This document shows positions 4,832-6,803 of a stretch of DNA of 6,803 nucleotides, piece by piece (position 1 is the first letter of the stretch; each line of letters starts with the position of its first letter). The notes under the pieces are model-generated. The model was given only the letters and a program-made list of their open reading frames with translations, did not search any database and was not told the origin of the DNA. A program made the translations under genes and the position numbers. This DNA is from Anaerolineae bacterium (GTDB lineage Bacteria > Chloroflexota > Anaerolineae > Anaerolineales > Villigracilaceae): contig JAFLCF010000153.1 in assembly GCA_017303735.1 (NCBI GenBank), forward strand, positions 3,861 to 10,663. The letters are read 5' to 3'.

Positions 4832-5553
4832 CTTTGATTTAATACTTCTGCGATGTGAACGACTCTTTGCTTCTTTCCCTGCCTCTTTAATCCACCCATG
4901 ATGTGCATGAGACAGCCCGCATCGGTGACGACTAACGTTGGAGAATTGGCGGATTGGAGATTGGAGATCTTTCGCTTCAGCCACTCCGCCGATAATTCAG
5001 GGTGCTCGACGGACATCACGCCGCCGAAGCCGCAACATTCCTGTGCATTGGGTAAGTCGACCAGCGTTGCACCTTTTACATGTTGTAAAAGTGTGCGGGG
5101 TTGTTTGTCTACGTTGAGTCCGCGCAGGGTGTGGCAGGAGGGATGATAGGTGAGTAGTCCCTCCCATTTCGCGCCGAGATCGGTAATCCCGAGATGATCT
5201 ACAAGATATTCGGTGAATTCAAAGACGCGTTTGCCAAATTTTTCCGCCCGCGGATACCACTCTGCATCTCCTTCAAACAGTTCCAAGAGATTATGTCTGA
5301 AGTGATGGGCGCAAGAGCCGGAAGGCGTGACGATATCTCCGCTGGTTTTCTCGAATATTTTGATCGTGTGTTCTGCGATGGCACGCGCATCCGCTCGTAG
5401 ACCGGCGTTGAATTGAGGCTGTCCGCAGCAGGTTTGCTCGGGTGTGAAGTCCACGCGAATGCCGAGGCGGGAGAAAATGTCCACGACGGCTTCACCAGTT
5501 TCGGGGAAGAATGAATCGGTGAGACAGGTGATGAAAAGTTGGACGCTGGGCAT
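4828..5553 (-). CDS. lutA: LutA-type iron-sulfur / cysteine-rich (CCG) subunit of L-lactate utilisation
   Basis: This encodes 241 residues, the normal size for LutA/YkgE. Two CCG domains are present. The first is built from C10, C42-C43-G and C81 (TCLTDSFFP, TCCGQPQ, PSGSCAHHFRH). The second is built from C140, C173-C174-G and C214 (YHPSCHTLRG, ECCGFGG, DAGCLMHI). Such pairs bind Fe-S clusters in LutA, and in related form in GlcF and HdrB. With LutBC it would complete the L-lactate to pyruvate oxidation complex. The start ATG 5551-5553 lies 18 bases after the HD-GYP stop. No Shine-Dalgarno is visible, but TATAAT ends 6 bases upstream, so a leaderless mRNA is likely. The stop overlaps the phosphatase ATG. 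Residues 196-206 (ISNLQSANSPT) are encoded by an ATTGG-type repeat just before the last conserved motif. A glycolate or other 2-hydroxyacid substrate cannot be excluded. Confidence 0.92.
   Translation of the reverse strand: MPSVQLFITCLTDSFFPETGEAVVDIFSRLGIRVDFTPEQTCCGQPQFNAGLRADARAIAEHTIKIFEKTSGDIVTPSGSCAHHFRHNLLELFEGDAEWYPRAEKFGKRVFEFTEYLVDHLGITDLGAKWEGLLTYHPSCHTLRGLNVDKQPRTLLQHVKGATLVDLPNAQECCGFGGVMSVEHPELSAEWLKRKISNLQSANSPTLVVTDAGCLMHIMGGLKRQGKKQRVVHIAEVLNQR
4938..4968. repeat. Short ATTGGAG tract inside lutA
   Basis: The + strand holds four TTGG units (TTGGAGA, ATTGGCGG, ATTGGAG, ATTGGAG). It encodes LutA residues 196-206 in frame. In another frame it produces a false upstream extension of the phosphatase (LQSPIRQFSN). 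It belongs to the same motif class as the tracts at 2816 and 4028. Confidence 0.55.
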
Positions 5554-5571
5554 AAGTCGATTATACGACTT
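5554..5571 (-). promoter_or_regulatory. Palindrome bracketing a -10 box, candidate lutA promoter/operator
   Basis: On the - strand AAGTCG-TATAAT-CGACTT directly precedes the lutA ATG. The arms are perfect 6-bp complements and the spacer is a consensus -10 hexamer. With 6 bases between TATAAT and ATG, transcription would start at or next to the A of ATG. No convincing -35 is found at 17 bp (TTGATT is only 12 bases away). A repressor bound to the palindrome would cover the -10. This is inferred from sequence alone. Confidence 0.5.
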
Positions 5572-6803
5572 CTATATAATCAACTTATTCGCCAGAAAAA
5601 CCTTTACAATTTCAGGGTCAAAATGCTTGCCAGCTTGTAACTCGATGTATTGATATGCCTTCTCGTATGTCCATGCTTTGCGATAGGGGCGGTCGGAGGT
5701 CAAAGCATCGAATACATCTACGATAGCAAAGACGCGAGCGGCTAGCGGAATTTCCTCACCCTTTAATCCATGTGGGTATCCGCTTCCGTCCCATCTTTCG
5801 TGATGGTAGTAGGAAATATCTAATGCGCGATTTAGGTATGCGATCGGCGATAACATACGGTACGCCAGTGTTGGATGTTCACGCATGACCTTCCATTCGG
5901 TTTCGGTGAGGTCACCCGGTTTATGAAGAATTGCATCGGGTACGCCCATTTTGCCAATATCATGTAAAAGCGCGCCGCGCCGCATATCGGTTTTGTCTGT
6001 CTGGCTCATCCCCAACAGGTCTGCCAGTTTGAGCGCCATTTCAGTAACCCGTTGGGTATGACCTTCTGTTTCATGGTCGCGTAGATCCAATGCACGTGAC
6101 CAGCCTTCAATGGTGGCGTCATAGGCAACAGTCAATTCTTCGTTTTTAACTTGTAGTGTCTTTAATAAGTTGGCATTCTCGATGGCGATCATTGTTTGGG
6201 TGGCGAGAGTTTCAAAATAATCGAACCACTTGCTATCTGGGTTTTGAGGTGTCTGGTGGAAGACCTCTAAAATACCTTTGACCTGTCCTTTAATGAGCAA
6301 GGGGGTGGCAACATGGCATGTGAATTTTTCATGCGCTATCAGTGTGGATCGGCTGTCGTTCTGGCTGGCAAGTTCGAGGTCCGCTGAAGAGGCGGTACAC
6401 TTTTCAAGTGCGGCACGACCCGCGACTCCATCCCCGATCTTTACATGAGTGAGTTTAATGTGTTCAGTCTTAAACCCAAGCCCTGCAGCGTATTCCAAAG
6501 CATTTTCCACTTCATTTATCAAAAGAATGCTGGCGGCATCCACATTGAGTTCAGTACGAACATGACCAAGAATAATATTGAGCGTATCTTCAAGCCCGAA
6601 GTTGGTTGTGATCGCGAGGTCGATCTGATGAAGTGCAATCAGGTGATTCAGTTGCTTCTCGGTTTGTTCGTGAAGTGTGATGCGATGAATGGCATTGGCG
6701 GCAATATCTGCAATGGCGGTGAGCAATTTTAGGTCTTGTTCGGCGATCTCTGTTTTTCTTGCAAGCCATAATGCGCCGATTGACTGTTCGTGCGCGATCA
6801 ATG
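5572..6803 (-). CDS. GAF-GAF-HD-GYP protein, probable cyclic-di-GMP phosphodiesterase (5' end outside window)
   Basis: About 409 C-terminal residues are visible; the first visible full codon is TTG and is internal, so the gene is truncated by the window edge. Residues 1-40 are the end of a GAF domain (HEQSIGALWLARK, then a helix). Residues 52-212 form a second GAF domain (LDTLNII-type helix, AASILLINE, GDGVAGRAA, HVATPLLIKGQVKGILEV). A short connecting helix (213-230) leads to an HD-GYP domain (about 231-409). It keeps RDHETEGHTQRV, the HD pair H280-D281 in LLHDIGKMG, REHP near 308, HHERWDGSGYP at 333-343 and VDVFDALTSDRPYR, so metal ligands and the GYP motif are all intact. It should hydrolyse cyclic-di-GMP in response to a ligand or redox/gas signal sensed by the GAF domains. 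No membrane segment is visible in this part. lutA starts 18 bp downstream on the same strand, so co-transcription or a regulatory link is possible. Confidence 0.92.
   Translation of the reverse strand, partial: LIAHEQSIGALWLARKTEIAEQDLKLLTAIADIAANAIHRITLHEQTEKQLNHLIALHQIDLAITTNFGLEDTLNIILGHVRTELNVDAASILLINEVENALEYAAGLGFKTEHIKLTHVKIGDGVAGRAALEKCTASSADLELASQNDSRSTLIAHEKFTCHVATPLLIKGQVKGILEVFHQTPQNPDSKWFDYFETLATQTMIAIENANLLKTLQVKNEELTVAYDATIEGWSRALDLRDHETEGHTQRVTEMALKLADLLGMSQTDKTDMRRGALLHDIGKMGVPDAILHKPGDLTETEWKVMREHPTLAYRMLSPIAYLNRALDISYYHHERWDGSGYPHGLKGEEIPLAARVFAIVDVFDALTSDRPYRKAWTYEKAYQYIELQAGKHFDPEIVKVFLANKLII

Noticed and set aside
4832..4984. 51-residue N-terminal extension of the phosphatase
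   Set aside because: It lies wholly inside lutA and is partly encoded by the ATTGG repeat in another frame. ATG 4831 gives an ATGA overlap and the family-like start.
5073..5091. 8-bp inverted repeat CTTTTACA-TGT-TGTAAAAG inside lutA
   Set aside because: Short, within conserved coding sequence and away from any gene boundary; likely chance.

Overview
The window looks like chromosomal DNA of a mid-GC, non-model bacterium. A member of the Chloroflexota (Anaerolineae-like) is my best guess. This rests on the fused LutB-LutC architecture, a GAF/HD-GYP regulator, and ATTGG-type repeats that run through coding sequence. No marker gene is present, so the assignment is an inference. I see no phage, transposase, CRISPR or plasmid functions.

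Left part (1-1178, + strand): the C-terminal end of an exported-looking protein with a four-cysteine terminal module. It is followed by a strong intergenic hairpin and then a 245-residue predicted lipoprotein of unknown function. The lipoprotein gene converges on an EamA/DMT-family permease gene on the - strand (1246-2169), with an imperfect hairpin between them that probably acts as a terminator.

Middle (2184-2362, - strand signals): a tRNA-Glu(CUC) gene. Its near-consensus promoter (TTGACG, 17 bp, TACAAT) overlaps the 3' end and stop codon of the upstream gene. A UUCG-capped hairpin lies in its leader, and a perfect 15-bp inverted repeat lies between the tRNA and the permease.

Right part (2340-6803, - strand): a compact L-lactate-utilisation type operon, read in the order lutA, a dual-specificity-phosphatase-like gene, then a lutB-lutC fusion. 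The first two genes share an ATGA stop/start overlap, and the phosphatase overlaps the fusion gene by 64 bp. LutA and LutBC together carry all three subunits of the LutABC iron-sulfur lactate oxidation complex. Immediately upstream (18-bp gap) is the 3' part of a GAF-GAF-HD-GYP gene, a probable cyclic-di-GMP phosphodiesterase that runs off the window.

The most unusual points are: (i) a phosphatase with an intact CX5R loop but Asn at the likely general-acid position, embedded in the lut operon; (ii) the LutB-LutC junction, encoded by a roughly 100-bp inverted ATTGG/CCAAT repeat tract, with similar shorter tracts inside lutB and lutA; (iii) a palindrome exactly bracketing a TATAAT six bases before the lutA ATG, which suggests a leaderless, operator-controlled start. 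I do not see a wholly new system. The phosphatase-containing lut operon is the best candidate for undescribed biology.
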